Origin: Microbacterium sp. Root61
Lineage (GTDB): Bacteria > Actinomycetota > Actinomycetes > Actinomycetales > Microbacteriaceae
Assembly (NCBI RefSeq): GCF_001427525.1
Contig: NZ_LMGU01000001.1
Location: forward strand, 1,583,788-1,647,787
DNA length: 64,000 nt
Direction of reading: 5' to 3'
Shown piece by piece: positions 8,438 through 16,643 of the stretch. Position 1 is the stretch's first letter; each line of letters opens with the position of its first letter. The position numbers and the translations under genes were made by a program. The notes beneath the pieces were generated by a model. That model did not search any database. It saw nothing but the letters and a program-made list of their open reading frames with translations, and was not told the DNA's origin.

Positions 8438-8631
8438 CGAGGCATCGAAAGACAAACGCAGGGGAGCTCTCAGGTCGTGTCGCTCGGGGGGCAACGGGTC
8501 GGACTCGGGTTCGGGATCACCCCTGCCATGACGGCAATGAAGGTAACGATCGGGTAAACACTACCTCGGTCATCCTGGGAATGCCATGAAGAATGTGCCC
8601 GCGTTTCTCTATTTGTTCGGACGCCACCCAT

Positions 8632-9429
8632 TCACACGCCGGTTGCGGCGGCAGTGAGTGCGTCGAACAGTGCGGGACCGCACGCGATCGTCATCTCGCG
8701 GCCGGGGCGTCCCCCGGGGGCACCGCCCACGACTCCCCCGGCTTCGGTCACCAGCAGCGCACCGGCGGCGTGGTCCCAGGGCTGCAGTCCGCGTTCGAAG
8801 TAGCCGTCCAGTCGTCCGGCCGCGACGTACGCAAGATCGAGGGATGCCGCGCCGATGCGTCGCAGGTCGCGTGCGAGCGGCATCACCCGCGCGACCCGCG
8901 CGAGGTCTCCCGCGTGCGTCGCCGGGTCGTAGCCGAAGCCCGTCGCGAGCAGCGCTCCGGCCACCGACGGCTCGGCGTTCACGGCCAGACGTTGTCCGCC
9001 GAGCCAGGCTCCGGCATCCCGTGCCGCCTGGAACAGCTCGCCCACCGCGGGGTTGAACACGGCGGCGGCCTGCGCCGTCCACTGCTGCGGATCTGGTTCA
9101 CCGGTGACCGCCGCGATGCTCACCGCGTAGGCAGGGATGCCGTACGCGTAGTTGACGGTGCCGTCGATGGGATCGACCACCCAGGTGATCTCACTCGTAC
9201 CGCGCTCGGCACCGGACTCCTCGCCGAGGAAGCCGTCAGCCGGTCGTTCGGCGACGAGCCGGGCGCGGATGAAGTCCTCCACCTCGCGGTCCGCCTCTGT
9301 GACGATGTCGGCGAGCGCGGACTTGGTCGCGGCGATGGCGACGCCCTCAGTGCGGCGTCGGCGCGCGAGCTCTCCCGCCTCACGGGCGATCTCGATGGCG
9401 AGGTCGAGCAGATCAGTGGGAGAGGTCAT
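8632..9429 (-). CDS. Inositol monophosphatase-family phosphatase (canonical)
   Basis: This 265-residue IMPase-family enzyme hydrolyses inositol-1-phosphate or a similar sugar phosphate with Mg2+. All motifs are intact: FLGEESG, WVVDPIDGTVNYAYG and PWDHAAGALLVTEAGG. It may serve inositol production for phosphatidylinositol or other actinobacterial metabolites, but substrate cannot be told from sequence. The ATG at 9429 has GGAGG close by and a TAGCGT box ending 6 nt upstream, which overlaps the end of the GH5 gene. It is downstream of the GH5 gene by 9 bp. Confidence 0.9.
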   Translation of the reverse strand: MTSPTDLLDLAIEIAREAGELARRRRTEGVAIAATKSALADIVTEADREVEDFIRARLVAERPADGFLGEESGAERGTSEITWVVDPIDGTVNYAYGIPAYAVSIAAVTGEPDPQQWTAQAAAVFNPAVGELFQAARDAGAWLGGQRLAVNAEPSVAGALLATGFGYDPATHAGDLARVARVMPLARDLRRIGAASLDLAYVAAGRLDGYFERGLQPWDHAAGALLVTEAGGVVGGAPGGRPGREMTIACGPALFDALTAAATGV

Positions 9430-9435
9430 GCCTCC

Positions 9436-9441
9436 ACGCTA
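9436..9441 (-). promoter_or_regulatory. -10 box, possible internal promoter for the IMPase gene
   Basis: TAGCGT on the minus strand, 6 nt before the ATG at 9429 and overlapping the GH5 stop codon. Confidence 0.35.
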
Positions 9442-10860
9442 CTTCGGTCGTACGGTCACCGTCTGCGCGCCGTCTCCGGCGTCCACCGTGAAGCGCAGGA
9501 TGCGGGACTCGTCGTCCCACGACACGACCGTGCCGCCCTCGACGGTCCCGCCGTCGGGGAATGCGCCGGACGGCAGGTACACCTCGGTCGGGGCCGAGGC
9601 ATCCGCAGCCGGAGTCACCGAGATCTCCAGCGAGTCCGGGTCGGACTTCCAGTCGTGCAGCTGCCCGGAGACCGCCCGAGGGTAGGGCCGGTCCAGCACG
9701 GAGATGAGGTTCCGCGGTGTGCCGTCCGTCTCGTACGGACCCCAGGATCCCGGATCGCGCGACCAGTACGCGATGCCGATGCCCGAGGCATCCGAGGTCG
9801 AATACACCAGATCGACATAGTCGAGCGCGCCCGGCAGCGTCGTGTCCAGGCCGAACTCACCGAGGATGATCGGCACGCCGCCGAGCGCCTCGGCCGTGCG
9901 CAGGGTGTTCGAGCGCCAGGCTGCGACGGTCCCCTCGACGAGGTCGCGCGACATACCGCTGAACCCGTCGCCGAGGTCCATCGGCAGCGGGTAGAGGTGC
10001 GGGCAGAACGCGATGCGGGGATCGCCGTCGCGCGGGTCGGCGACCTTGCCGAGCCCGCTGGGCAGGCCCCAGTTGAAGCCGAGCGCCTGCGGCTCGAGGC
10101 AGGCCCACGTCGAGTCATCCACCTCGCGGATCGCATCCACGGTCTTCTGGTACATCGCGGTGAGCGGTCCGGCCTCGAACGCCGGGCCCTGCAGTGAGCC
10201 GCCGTACGGCTCGTTCATGAGGTCGTAGGCCACCACGGCGTCGTTGTCGGCGAACCGTTCGGCGACGGCCCGCCACGCTGCGGCGTAGTGGTCTGTGAGC
10301 TCGGGGTGCGCGCCGGTGGTGTTCCAGAAGTTGTCGAACGCGCGGATGACGCCGGGCTCGAGGTAATACAGCTCCCACATGTCGTGGTGATTGACCGGGA
10401 AGCCGTCGAGGTAGGTCGCCCAGACCGGCGCTCCGTTGCCGTTCGTACCCTCGGGCGTGATGCCCGGACCCCACAAGTCCTGGTGCATGTCGAGCATCAC
10501 GTGATAGCCGCGCTCCTCGTACCAGCCGACGCGCTCCTCGACCCGATCGAGGTACTCCTGGTCGTAGACGCCGGGGCTCGGCTCGACCTGGCTCCACGCG
10601 ATGAGGAACCGCACGAAGTTCGTGCCCATATCGGCCTGCTCCTGCACCAGCTGGTCCTCGGTGAAGTCCGGCATGCCGCCCGGGGCATTCTTCGCGCTGC
10701 TGGCGGTCGAGAACCCGTGCTGCACGAGCGCCCGGTCCTGGTCGTCCGTGATGAAGGAGGCGGCGGATGCGGGACCCGGCGTACGGGTCGCGGCAGCACC
10801 GGCGCCCACGAGCAGCAGCACCCCCAGCCCTGCGGCGACAGCGGTGCGTGCGGCAAACAT
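9439..10860 (-). CDS. Secreted GH5-family endoglycosylceramidase-like glycosidase
   Basis: The 473-residue protein has a signal peptide (MFAARTAVAAGLGVLLLVGAG..., cleavage probably near residue 34) and a (beta/alpha)8 glycoside hydrolase family 5 domain. The acid/base is Glu217 in DLMNEPYGG and the nucleophile Glu335 in ILGEFGLDT. The motifs HVMLDMHQDLWGP and CPHLYPLPMD match endoglycoceramidases, which release the glycan from glycosphingolipids; steryl-glucosidase or other aryl-glycolipid activity is possible. A C-terminal beta-sandwich (about 390-473) follows. AAGGAGG precedes the ATG. It is divergent from the membrane protein at 10904. Confidence 0.87.
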   Translation of the reverse strand: MFAARTAVAAGLGVLLLVGAGAAATRTPGPASAASFITDDQDRALVQHGFSTASSAKNAPGGMPDFTEDQLVQEQADMGTNFVRFLIAWSQVEPSPGVYDQEYLDRVEERVGWYEERGYHVMLDMHQDLWGPGITPEGTNGNGAPVWATYLDGFPVNHHDMWELYYLEPGVIRAFDNFWNTTGAHPELTDHYAAAWRAVAERFADNDAVVAYDLMNEPYGGSLQGPAFEAGPLTAMYQKTVDAIREVDDSTWACLEPQALGFNWGLPSGLGKVADPRDGDPRIAFCPHLYPLPMDLGDGFSGMSRDLVEGTVAAWRSNTLRTAEALGGVPIILGEFGLDTTLPGALDYVDLVYSTSDASGIGIAYWSRDPGSWGPYETDGTPRNLISVLDRPYPRAVSGQLHDWKSDPDSLEISVTPAADASAPTEVYLPSGAFPDGGTVEGGTVVSWDDESRILRFTVDAGDGAQTVTVRPK

Positions 10861-10891
10861 CCGGTCCTCCTTGACGCGTGTGAGGGGAGGC

Positions 10892-10897
10892 TATCAT
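10892..10897 (+). promoter_or_regulatory. -10 box, leaderless start of the membrane protein gene
   Basis: TATCAT, 6 nt before the ATG at 10904, in the 43-bp gap to the divergent GH5 gene. Confidence 0.5.
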
Positions 10898-10903
10898 CAG
10901 CCC

Positions 10904-11563
10904 ATGCCTTCTCGGATATCTGATCGCGGGCGCCTCGGTCGCGTGGGTTGGGCGATCGTGGTGTCGCTCCTGGTGCTGGCGATCCTCGCCGGTTTCTGGC
11001 CGATCATCGGCGTCCTCATCGCCTGGGTACCGCTGCTCGCCGTGCCGGCCGCCGCAGGACTGCCGAACCTGATCCCCGCGCTGCGGATCCTGCCGCTCGG
11101 CGAGACGACCTGGGTGTTCTGGGCCGCGGACGCCGCCGGCGTGATCGTCATGCTGCTCACGGCGTGGGCGATGCTCATGGCACCGAAGCGGCAAGCGGCT
11201 CCGAGCCCGGCTCGCGCGTTCGGCCGCGGGGTCTGGGTGACGACGGTCGCGATCGTCGCAGGCAACATCGTGCGCGCGATCTTCACGAGCTTCGTCGTGC
11301 ATGCCGACCTCGGCACGTACCTCGGTCACCTCGTCGCGAACGTCGTGGTCTCCGCGCTGCTCGGTGCCATCCTCGGGCTCGTGGTCGGTGCGGTCGCGGC
11401 ACTCGTCGCGATCGGCGGCAGAGGGCGTGCGGATGCCTCGTCGGAGACCTCTGCGGAGACGGCTCCGGTCGGTGCCGACGCGCAGGAGCCTGCCGCTGAC
11501 GCACCCACCACCGTCGCCGAAGCGCCCTCCACCATTGCCGAAGCGCCCGCCCAGGGCGCATAG
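10904..11563 (+). CDS. Multi-pass membrane protein, function unknown
   Basis: The 219-residue protein has about five hydrophobic segments (near 14-35, 36-58, 68-90, 108-125 and 137-167) and a hydrophilic Ala/Glu/Pro-rich tail (170-219) with two copies of an AEAPSTI/AEAPAQ-like unit. No family is recognised. The ATG at 10904 is preferred because a TATCAT box ends 6 nt before it; a GGGAGG lies about 13 nt upstream, rather far for a ribosome-binding site. The downstream oxidoreductase begins 7 nt after its stop, so the two probably form an operon. Confidence 0.75.
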   Translation: MPSRISDRGRLGRVGWAIVVSLLVLAILAGFWPIIGVLIAWVPLLAVPAAAGLPNLIPALRILPLGETTWVFWAADAAGVIVMLLTAWAMLMAPKRQAAPSPARAFGRGVWVTTVAIVAGNIVRAIFTSFVVHADLGTYLGHLVANVVVSALLGAILGLVVGAVAALVAIGGRGRADASSETSAETAPVGADAQEPAADAPTTVAEAPSTIAEAPAQGA

Positions 11564-11570
11564 TCGGAGC

Positions 11571-13139
11571 ATGACCGCCACACACGATGTCGTGATCGTG
11601 GGCGGTGGGCACAACGCCCTCGTCGCCGCGGCGTATCTCGCCCGCGCAGGCAAGAAGGTCGTCGTGTTCGAGCGCCTGCCGCACGTAGGCGGGGCCGCTG
11701 TGTCGGAACGCCCGTGGGCGGGAGTGGATGCCGCCCTCTCGCGCTACTCCTATCTGGTCAGCCTGCTCCCCCGGCAGATCATCGACGACCTCGGGCTGCG
11801 CATCGATCTGCGCCGCCGCCGGTACTCCTCCTATACGCCGAGCCCGGAGGATCCTTCTCGCGGCATCCTGATCGATACCGCGGATGCCGCAGCCACCGCA
11901 CGCTCGTTCGCCCAGGCGACGGGTGACCGACACGAGGCTGCGCGGTTCGCTGCGTTCGGCCACCGTATCGCCCCGCTCGGTCGCACCATGTTCCCCACGA
12001 TGACGCAGCCGCTGCGGTCTCGCTCGGCCGTGCGTGCGCGGCTCGGCGATGACGCCCTGTGGGACGCGGTCGTCGATGAGCCCCTCGGCGCGTTGCTGCG
12101 CTCGTCGGTGGGCACCGACCTGGCACGCGGCATCCTGCTGACCGATGCGCTGATCGGCACGTTCGCGACCGCCGACGGGGCCGACCTCCGGCAGAACCGC
12201 TGCTTCCTGTACCACGTGATCGGCGGCGGCACCGGGGACTGGGATGTCCCCGTCGGCGGCATGGGCCGCGTCACCGCGGAGCTCGAACGGGCCGCGCGCG
12301 CAGCAGGCGCCGAGCTTCGCACCGACTCCCCCGTGGTCGCCGTGTCGCCCGACGGCGAGGTCGAGGCAGGTGGAGACCACCCGACTAGGGTGTGCGGCAC
12401 GCTGGTGTTGAGCGGGGTCGGTCCCGCGGTGCTGGCCGGGTTGATGGCGGCAGCCGGTGCCGCGACCCCAGCGCCGGAAGGTGCCCAGGTGAAGATCAAC
12501 ATGCTGCTGCGTCGCCTCCCGCGACTTCGCGACTCGTCGGTCACGCCCGAAGCCGCGTTCGCCGGCACGTTCCACATCAACGAGACCATGACCCTGCTCG
12601 ACGACGCGTTCGCGCAGGCCGCGGGCGGCAGCATCCCCGATCCGCTCCCCGCGGAGATCTACTGCCATTCGCTGACCGATCCGTCCATCCTCGGACCGGA
12701 ACTGCGCGCAAGCGGGGCACAGACGCTGACGCTGTTCGGCCTACAGGTTCCGCACCGGCTGGTGGCGGGCAAGGATGCCACGGCCACGCGCGCGGCGCTG
12801 TGGACGGCCGCGCAGACCTCGCTGGACTCGGTCCTGGCCGAACCGATCGCGGACTGCCTGTACGAGGCGCCGAACGGCGAGCCGTGCCTCGAGGTGCGCA
12901 CGACCTCCGACCTCGAAGAATCGCTCGGGATGACCGGCGGCGACATCTTCCACGGCGCGCTGTCCTGGCCGTGGGTGGAGGATGACCAGCCGCTGGATAC
13001 GCCCGCGCAGCGCTGGGGCGTGGAGACCTCGCACGAGCGGATCCTGCTGTGCGGATCGGGCGCGCGTCGCGGCGGCGCAGTGAGCGGTCTCGGTGGTCAC
13101 AGCGCCGCGATGGCGGCGCTGGAGCTGTTGGCCCGCTGA
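11571..13139 (+). CDS. FAD-dependent oxidoreductase, CrtI/phytoene-desaturase-like family
   Basis: The 522-residue protein opens with a Rossmann FAD-binding motif (VVIVGGGHNALVAAAYLARAG, residues 7-27) followed by VVVFERLPHVGG, as in the NAD(P)/FAD oxidoreductases related to phytoene desaturase and PYROXD2. The C-terminus has the second dinucleotide signature region LLCGSGARRGGAVSGLGGHSAA. No carotenoid genes flank it, so a carotenoid role is not supported and the substrate is unknown. It starts 7 nt after the preceding membrane gene, with GGAG just before the ATG. Confidence 0.85.
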   Translation: MTATHDVVIVGGGHNALVAAAYLARAGKKVVVFERLPHVGGAAVSERPWAGVDAALSRYSYLVSLLPRQIIDDLGLRIDLRRRRYSSYTPSPEDPSRGILIDTADAAATARSFAQATGDRHEAARFAAFGHRIAPLGRTMFPTMTQPLRSRSAVRARLGDDALWDAVVDEPLGALLRSSVGTDLARGILLTDALIGTFATADGADLRQNRCFLYHVIGGGTGDWDVPVGGMGRVTAELERAARAAGAELRTDSPVVAVSPDGEVEAGGDHPTRVCGTLVLSGVGPAVLAGLMAAAGAATPAPEGAQVKINMLLRRLPRLRDSSVTPEAAFAGTFHINETMTLLDDAFAQAAGGSIPDPLPAEIYCHSLTDPSILGPELRASGAQTLTLFGLQVPHRLVAGKDATATRAALWTAAQTSLDSVLAEPIADCLYEAPNGEPCLEVRTTSDLEESLGMTGGDIFHGALSWPWVEDDQPLDTPAQRWGVETSHERILLCGSGARRGGAVSGLGGHSAAMAALELLAR

Positions 13140-13156
13140 CACGCGTGCACCGATGA

Positions 13157-13186
13157 CGAGAGGGGCCGCATCCGCGACCCCTCTCG
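13157..13186. terminator. Hairpin between convergent genes
   Basis: A perfect 9-bp inverted repeat CGAGAGGGG (13157-13165) / CCCCTCTCG (13178-13186) with a 12-nt loop. It lies between the oxidoreductase and the convergent membrane gene. There is no T-run, so terminator function is inferred. Confidence 0.6.
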
Positions 13187-13199
13187 GTGACTGTCTCGC

Positions 13200-14204
13200 C
13201 TACTGCTGCGGCGGCAGCGGAGGCGGCGGCGGGTATCCCTCGTAGCCTGCCGGTGCCGGCGGCTGAGCCGGGGCGGGCCACTGCTGCTGCTCGGGCGCCG
13301 ACCACTGCTGCGGCGCCTGCTCCGGGGCGGGCCATTGCTGCGGCGCGGCCTGTGCTTCCGCGGGCGTCTGCCACTCGACGGGAGGCTGCTCGCCGACGGG
13401 GTGGAGGGCGCCCGGCATCAGAGCCTGAGAGGTCTGCGACGGATAGCCCGTGTAATACGCATTCCAGTCCGGCGTGCCGTCCGCCAGCACCGGCAGCGGG
13501 GTGACGCCGTCGACGTAGGTCGGCCACGCGACGGGCGCGTACACCGGAGCCTGCAGGTGGGCGGGACGCGGCTTCTTCGGTGCGAACAGCACGTTGATGA
13601 GCGGGATGAGCGCCGTGCCGACCGCAGCCAGGATCGTGATCGCGACCACGAGACGCCAGTACCACTCGCCGAAATCGAGGAACTCGTTGAGCATCAGGGC
13701 GAACACGAGCATGAACGCGAGGATGGTCACCAGGGCGACGGTCACGCCGGCCACGATCCGGGTGAACACCGTCACGTAGCGCAGGTACGCCTTGGCGTAG
13801 AGGCGCACGTGCAGCACGCCGAGCTGGAGGATCAGCACGATCAGCAGGAACGAGAAGAACCGGCCGAATCCATAGCCGTACCCGTTGAGCGGCATCCAGA
13901 TCATGAACGCGCCCACGATGAGGATCACGACCCACACGATCATGCTCGTCAGAGCGAACCACGCGGGCCGACGGGGTGCGAGGTGCGCGTCGAGGATCGC
14001 CACACCGGCGAAGGCCGCCAGCAGCAGGATCGTCAGGAATGCGCGCCCGATGAAATCGTTGGCTGGACCGACGAGCACCCAGACGACGCACACGATCGCG
14101 GCGGCGATGAGAGCGCCGATCGCGACCCAGATGGCGAGGCGGAGCAGCTTCGAGTTCGAGGCATCGGTCATCGGCGGGCTCTCAAGATGGTCGGGCACAG
14201 TCAT
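13200..14204 (-). CDS. Six-TM membrane protein with Pro/Gln-rich tail, function unknown
   Basis: This 334-residue protein has six predicted transmembrane helices between about residues 18 and 215 (for example LAIWVAIGALIAAAIVCVVW and FFSFLLIVLILQLGVLHV). A cytoplasmic tail of about 110 residues follows, rich in Pro, Gln, Trp and Ala, with repeats of PEQ-QWPAP and ending PPPPPLPPQQ. No domain is recognised. The start ATG at 14204 is preceded by GAGAGGA; an in-frame ATG 11 codons later is possible. Confidence 0.75.
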   Translation of the reverse strand: MTVPDHLESPPMTDASNSKLLRLAIWVAIGALIAAAIVCVVWVLVGPANDFIGRAFLTILLLAAFAGVAILDAHLAPRRPAWFALTSMIVWVVILIVGAFMIWMPLNGYGYGFGRFFSFLLIVLILQLGVLHVRLYAKAYLRYVTVFTRIVAGVTVALVTILAFMLVFALMLNEFLDFGEWYWRLVVAITILAAVGTALIPLINVLFAPKKPRPAHLQAPVYAPVAWPTYVDGVTPLPVLADGTPDWNAYYTGYPSQTSQALMPGALHPVGEQPPVEWQTPAEAQAAPQQWPAPEQAPQQWSAPEQQQWPAPAQPPAPAGYEGYPPPPPLPPQQ

Positions 14205-14386
14205 CGCGGTCCTCTCTCGACGCGGGGCGTTGCCCGCTGCCCCATCCTGACACGTAGCCCTCGACGGGGCGAGGAAGTGCGCCGGACTGTGGAGGATGCC
14301 GCCGCGAGACTCGATGGGGAGGAACGGACGTGGTTGATAAGGACGCGGCGAAACCGCTGGTCCCCGACCATCGCCGCCGCGAGCAT

Positions 14387-14392
14387 TATCGT
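14387..14392 (+). promoter_or_regulatory. -10 box, leaderless start of the cupin gene
   Basis: TATCGT, 6 nt before the ATG at 14399. Confidence 0.45.
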
Positions 14393-14398
14393 GGCGAC

Positions 14399-14818
14399 AT
14401 GAGTGCATACGAAGTCATTGAAATGGGCGGGCTCGATGCCTGGCATGAGTTCGCCGGCGGCACGACCCCCGGCAAACGGTTCGTCGACAAGGAACTGCCG
14501 CTGCAGAACGTAGGGATGTCGGCCAACGCGGCGGAGCCCGGCAGCCGGGCACCGTTCTGGCACACCCACGAGAAGCTCGAAGAGCTGTACGTCTTCCTCG
14601 CCGGCAACGGTCAGATGGGGCTCAACGACGATGTCGTCGATGTGCAGGCGGGAACGACCGTTCGCGTCCCCCCGGGCACCTGGAGCACCTGGCGTGCGCT
14701 GCCGGACAGCCCCGAACAGCTGCGATGGTTGTGCATCCGCGCCGGCGGCGCTGCGCTCAGCGACATCGGCCGCGACGGCGCACTCGACCGCGAGCGCCCC
14801 GCCCCCTGGGCCGAGTAG
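14399..14818 (+). CDS. Cupin-domain protein
   Basis: This is a 139-residue single-domain cupin. The metal-binding motif is FWHTHEKLEELYVFLAGNG (His, His, Glu), followed by a conserved beta-barrel with PPGTWSTWRALPDSP and RWLCIRAGG. Such small cupins may be isomerases, dioxygenases or sensors; function is unassigned. The ATG at 14399 (MSAYEVIEMGG) is chosen because the domain begins there and a TATCGT box ends 6 nt before it. A GTG at 14330, with GGGGAGGA 6 nt upstream, would add 23 charged residues and remains a real alternative. Confidence 0.8.
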   Translation: MSAYEVIEMGGLDAWHEFAGGTTPGKRFVDKELPLQNVGMSANAAEPGSRAPFWHTHEKLEELYVFLAGNGQMGLNDDVVDVQAGTTVRVPPGTWSTWRALPDSPEQLRWLCIRAGGAALSDIGRDGALDRERPAPWAE

Positions 14819-14871
14819 CCCGGAATCGGTCGACCGAAGCCGCGCAGCGCGCTCCCAGCGAGCCGCGCGGT

Positions 14872-14936
14872 GAGAAACGACATCCCGGCAGGGAAACGAT
14901 GCGACGCCGTGTTTCCCCGCCGGAATGTCGTTTCTC
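14872..14936. repeat. Large imperfect palindrome
   Basis: A 26-nt arm beginning GAGAAACGACATC (14872-14897) matches the complement of 14911-14936 at 24 of 26 positions, with a 13-nt loop. It has no T-tail and lies between the cupin gene and a separate terminator hairpin. It may be a dispersed intergenic (REP-like) element. Confidence 0.65.
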
Positions 14937-14952
14937 GGGGGTAGGGCCGACA

Positions 14953-14999
14953 AACGAAAGAACGAGCGCCCGGAAAGGCCGGGCGCTCGTTCTTTCGTT
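14953..14999. terminator. Long perfect hairpin downstream of tRNA-Tyr
   Basis: A 21-bp perfect stem (14953-14973 with 14979-14999; loop AAAGG), with a GC-rich core and AACGAAAG/CTTTCGTT edges. Read on the minus strand it lies directly after tRNA-Tyr and probably ends its transcript. Confidence 0.82.
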
Positions 15000-15002
15000 C
15001 TG

Positions 15003-15084
15003 TGGCGAGTGAGGGATTCGAACCCCCGAATGCTGAGCAGTCTGATTTACAGTCAGATCCCTTTGGCCGCTTGGGTAACTCGCC
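15003..15084 (-). tRNA. tRNA-Tyr (GTA anticodon)
   Basis: An 82-nt class II tRNA with a long variable arm: acceptor GGCGAGT/ACTCGCC, anticodon stem TCTGA/TCAGA with loop CTGTAAA (anticodon GTA), and T-loop TTCGAAT. CCA is not encoded. Confidence 0.95.
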
Positions 15085-15158
15085 AGACACATCCGTCCGA
15101 CTTGTGCAGACGACCGGAGGCGCACAGCAATATTACCTGACTCGGAGGCCCTCAGAAA

Positions 15159-16070
15159 TCACGTGCCGATTCGGTCGAAATCGTCGCCCGACAGAGCAGT
15201 CGGAAGCCGCAGCAGCGCCCCTTCGAAACGGCACGTCGCGGCCGCCACGGCCATCGCCCGATCGAGCGCTTCGGCCCACTCCGCCGGCGATTCCGGTGGG
15301 CTCTCGATCATCGAGGCGACGGTCGCCGCGAGCACGGCATCTCCCGCTCCCATCGTGTCCACGATCCGCCCGGGCAGGACGGTGATCGGCCGGTTGACGA
15401 CGTAGCCCTCGGCTTCGACCGTCGCTCCGGCGGCGCCTTCAGTGGCCAGCACCGCGGTCGCACCGAGATCGACGAGTCGCGCCCGCAGCACGTCGAGCGA
15501 CGTGCCGGACAGCAGCGTGGCGTCATCGTCGCCGACCTTCACGAGCGCGGCACCGGGGACTAATGACTCGAAGCCGCGCACGAACCCGGCGCGGTCGGTC
15601 ATCATCCCCGCGCGCGGATTCGGGTCGATCGCGAGCGTCTTCCCGCCCACCGCGGCCGCGAGCTCGGCCGTCTGTTCGGCGTCGTCGAAGGGCACGCAGC
15701 TGATCACGACGAGGTCGGCATCCGCAATCGCCTGCCGCTCGGCATCCCCGAAACGGATGCGGCGCCCCCGTGCCGCGAGGTTGAACTCGTACTCCGGCTC
15801 GCCCCCGCCGCTGCGCGTGCTGACCGCACGGGAAGACCCGTGCGGCGCGGGACTCGCGAGCAGCGGCACACCGTAGTCGGAGAGGAAGGAGCGGATGCGG
15901 GACCCGGGCTCGTCGTCGCCCACCATCGCGATGAGGGTCGCCGGTACGCCGAGTCGCGCAATGCCGACGGCGACGTTCAGCGCGGCACCGCCGACGAACT
16001 CGCGCACACCGTGGTCGTCGCGCAGCTCATCGATCAGCGCGTCGCCGATCACGACGACGCGTGCGCTCAT
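15159..16070 (-). CDS. PfkB-family carbohydrate kinase (fructokinase-like)
   Basis: The 303-residue ribokinase-fold enzyme phosphorylates a sugar or nucleoside with ATP. It shows the N-terminal PfkB signature region (GGAALNVAVGIARLG) and the C-terminal signature with the catalytic Asp (DTMGAGDAVLAATVAS). Sequence resembles fructokinase/2-dehydro-3-deoxygluconokinase types; substrate is not determinable. Its ATG at 16070 overlaps the TGA of the upstream FBP gene by 4 nt (ATGA), so the two are coupled. Confidence 0.88.
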   Translation of the reverse strand: MSARVVVIGDALIDELRDDHGVREFVGGAALNVAVGIARLGVPATLIAMVGDDEPGSRIRSFLSDYGVPLLASPAPHGSSRAVSTRSGGGEPEYEFNLAARGRRIRFGDAERQAIADADLVVISCVPFDDAEQTAELAAAVGGKTLAIDPNPRAGMMTDRAGFVRGFESLVPGAALVKVGDDDATLLSGTSLDVLRARLVDLGATAVLATEGAAGATVEAEGYVVNRPITVLPGRIVDTMGAGDAVLAATVASMIESPPESPAEWAEALDRAMAVAAATCRFEGALLRLPTALSGDDFDRIGT

Positions 16071-16567
16071 GCGTCGCTCCGCACGGGGTCGAGCACCCGG
16101 GCGACGAAGGCCTCGGCGCGCAGGCGCGTGCCGTCCAATCGGCGGTCGACGCTGCCGCGGACCTCGTTCGGGGCCAACGGAGCGGCCAGTCGCACGGTCT
16201 CGTGGCACGACAGATCCGCGCACATATAGGTTCCGATACTGTCGCCCTTCTCCCCCACCGTGCCGGCTTTGTGCGCCGTGAAGAGTGCAACCTGGTCGCC
16301 GGGCTGCATCGTGTGGCAGACGTTGCACAGGGCGGACCGCGCCCGCGAGGAGCCGTCGGCCGCGCGCAGTACGACACCGACGGGCGCGCCGTCGATCTCG
16401 GCGACGAGATACCCACGGCCGCGCGTGCGCGGATCACGCCACGCCAGGAAGTCGAGGTGATCCCAGTCCAGCAGCACGAAATCCAGCGGCAGCGCGATCA
16501 GGCGCTCCTCGTCGGGGGTGGCGTTCGCGAATGATTCACGGACTTCAGGCTCGGTCAACGGGCGCAT
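16067..16567 (-). CDS. FBP (EF-G-binding, treble-clef zinc finger) family protein
   Basis: This 166-residue protein has a C-terminal treble-clef-type zinc site: CNVCH (about 86-90) and the later CADLSC pair, matching the FBP/FusB C-terminal domain. FusB-type proteins bind EF-G and release it from stalled ribosomes, giving fusidic acid tolerance. In actinobacteria the family is common and its role is unproven. The ATG at 16567 has AGGAGG 4 nt upstream. A TAGACT box at 16591-16596 is a likely -10. It is the first gene of an operon with the PfkB kinase. Confidence 0.83.
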   Translation of the reverse strand: MRPLTEPEVRESFANATPDEERLIALPLDFVLLDWDHLDFLAWRDPRTRGRGYLVAEIDGAPVGVVLRAADGSSRARSALCNVCHTMQPGDQVALFTAHKAGTVGEKGDSIGTYMCADLSCHETVRLAAPLAPNEVRGSVDRRLDGTRLRAEAFVARVLDPVRSDA

Positions 16568-16590
16568 GGAACCTCCTCGCATCTGCTGCC

Positions 16591-16596
16591 AGTCTA
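16591..16596 (-). promoter_or_regulatory. -10 box for the FBP-PfkB operon
   Basis: TAGACT on the minus strand, 23 nt before the ATG at 16567, with AGGAGG between; this predicts a leadered transcript. Confidence 0.45.
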
Positions 16597-16643
16597 CGAA
16601 TCGCGGATGCCGCCGTCACCGGCCTGCGGTGCGCCCAGGAGCA

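Noticed and set aside
8438..8631. Cyclic di-AMP riboswitch upstream of the M23 peptidase
   Set aside because: Such riboswitches precede some actinobacterial wall-hydrolase genes, but I could not find the conserved ydaO core elements in this 194-bp leader.
14925..15140. Small frames across the tRNA-Tyr gene
   Set aside because: They translate the tRNA and its flanks (the familiar GFEPP-type spurious peptide) and are not genes.
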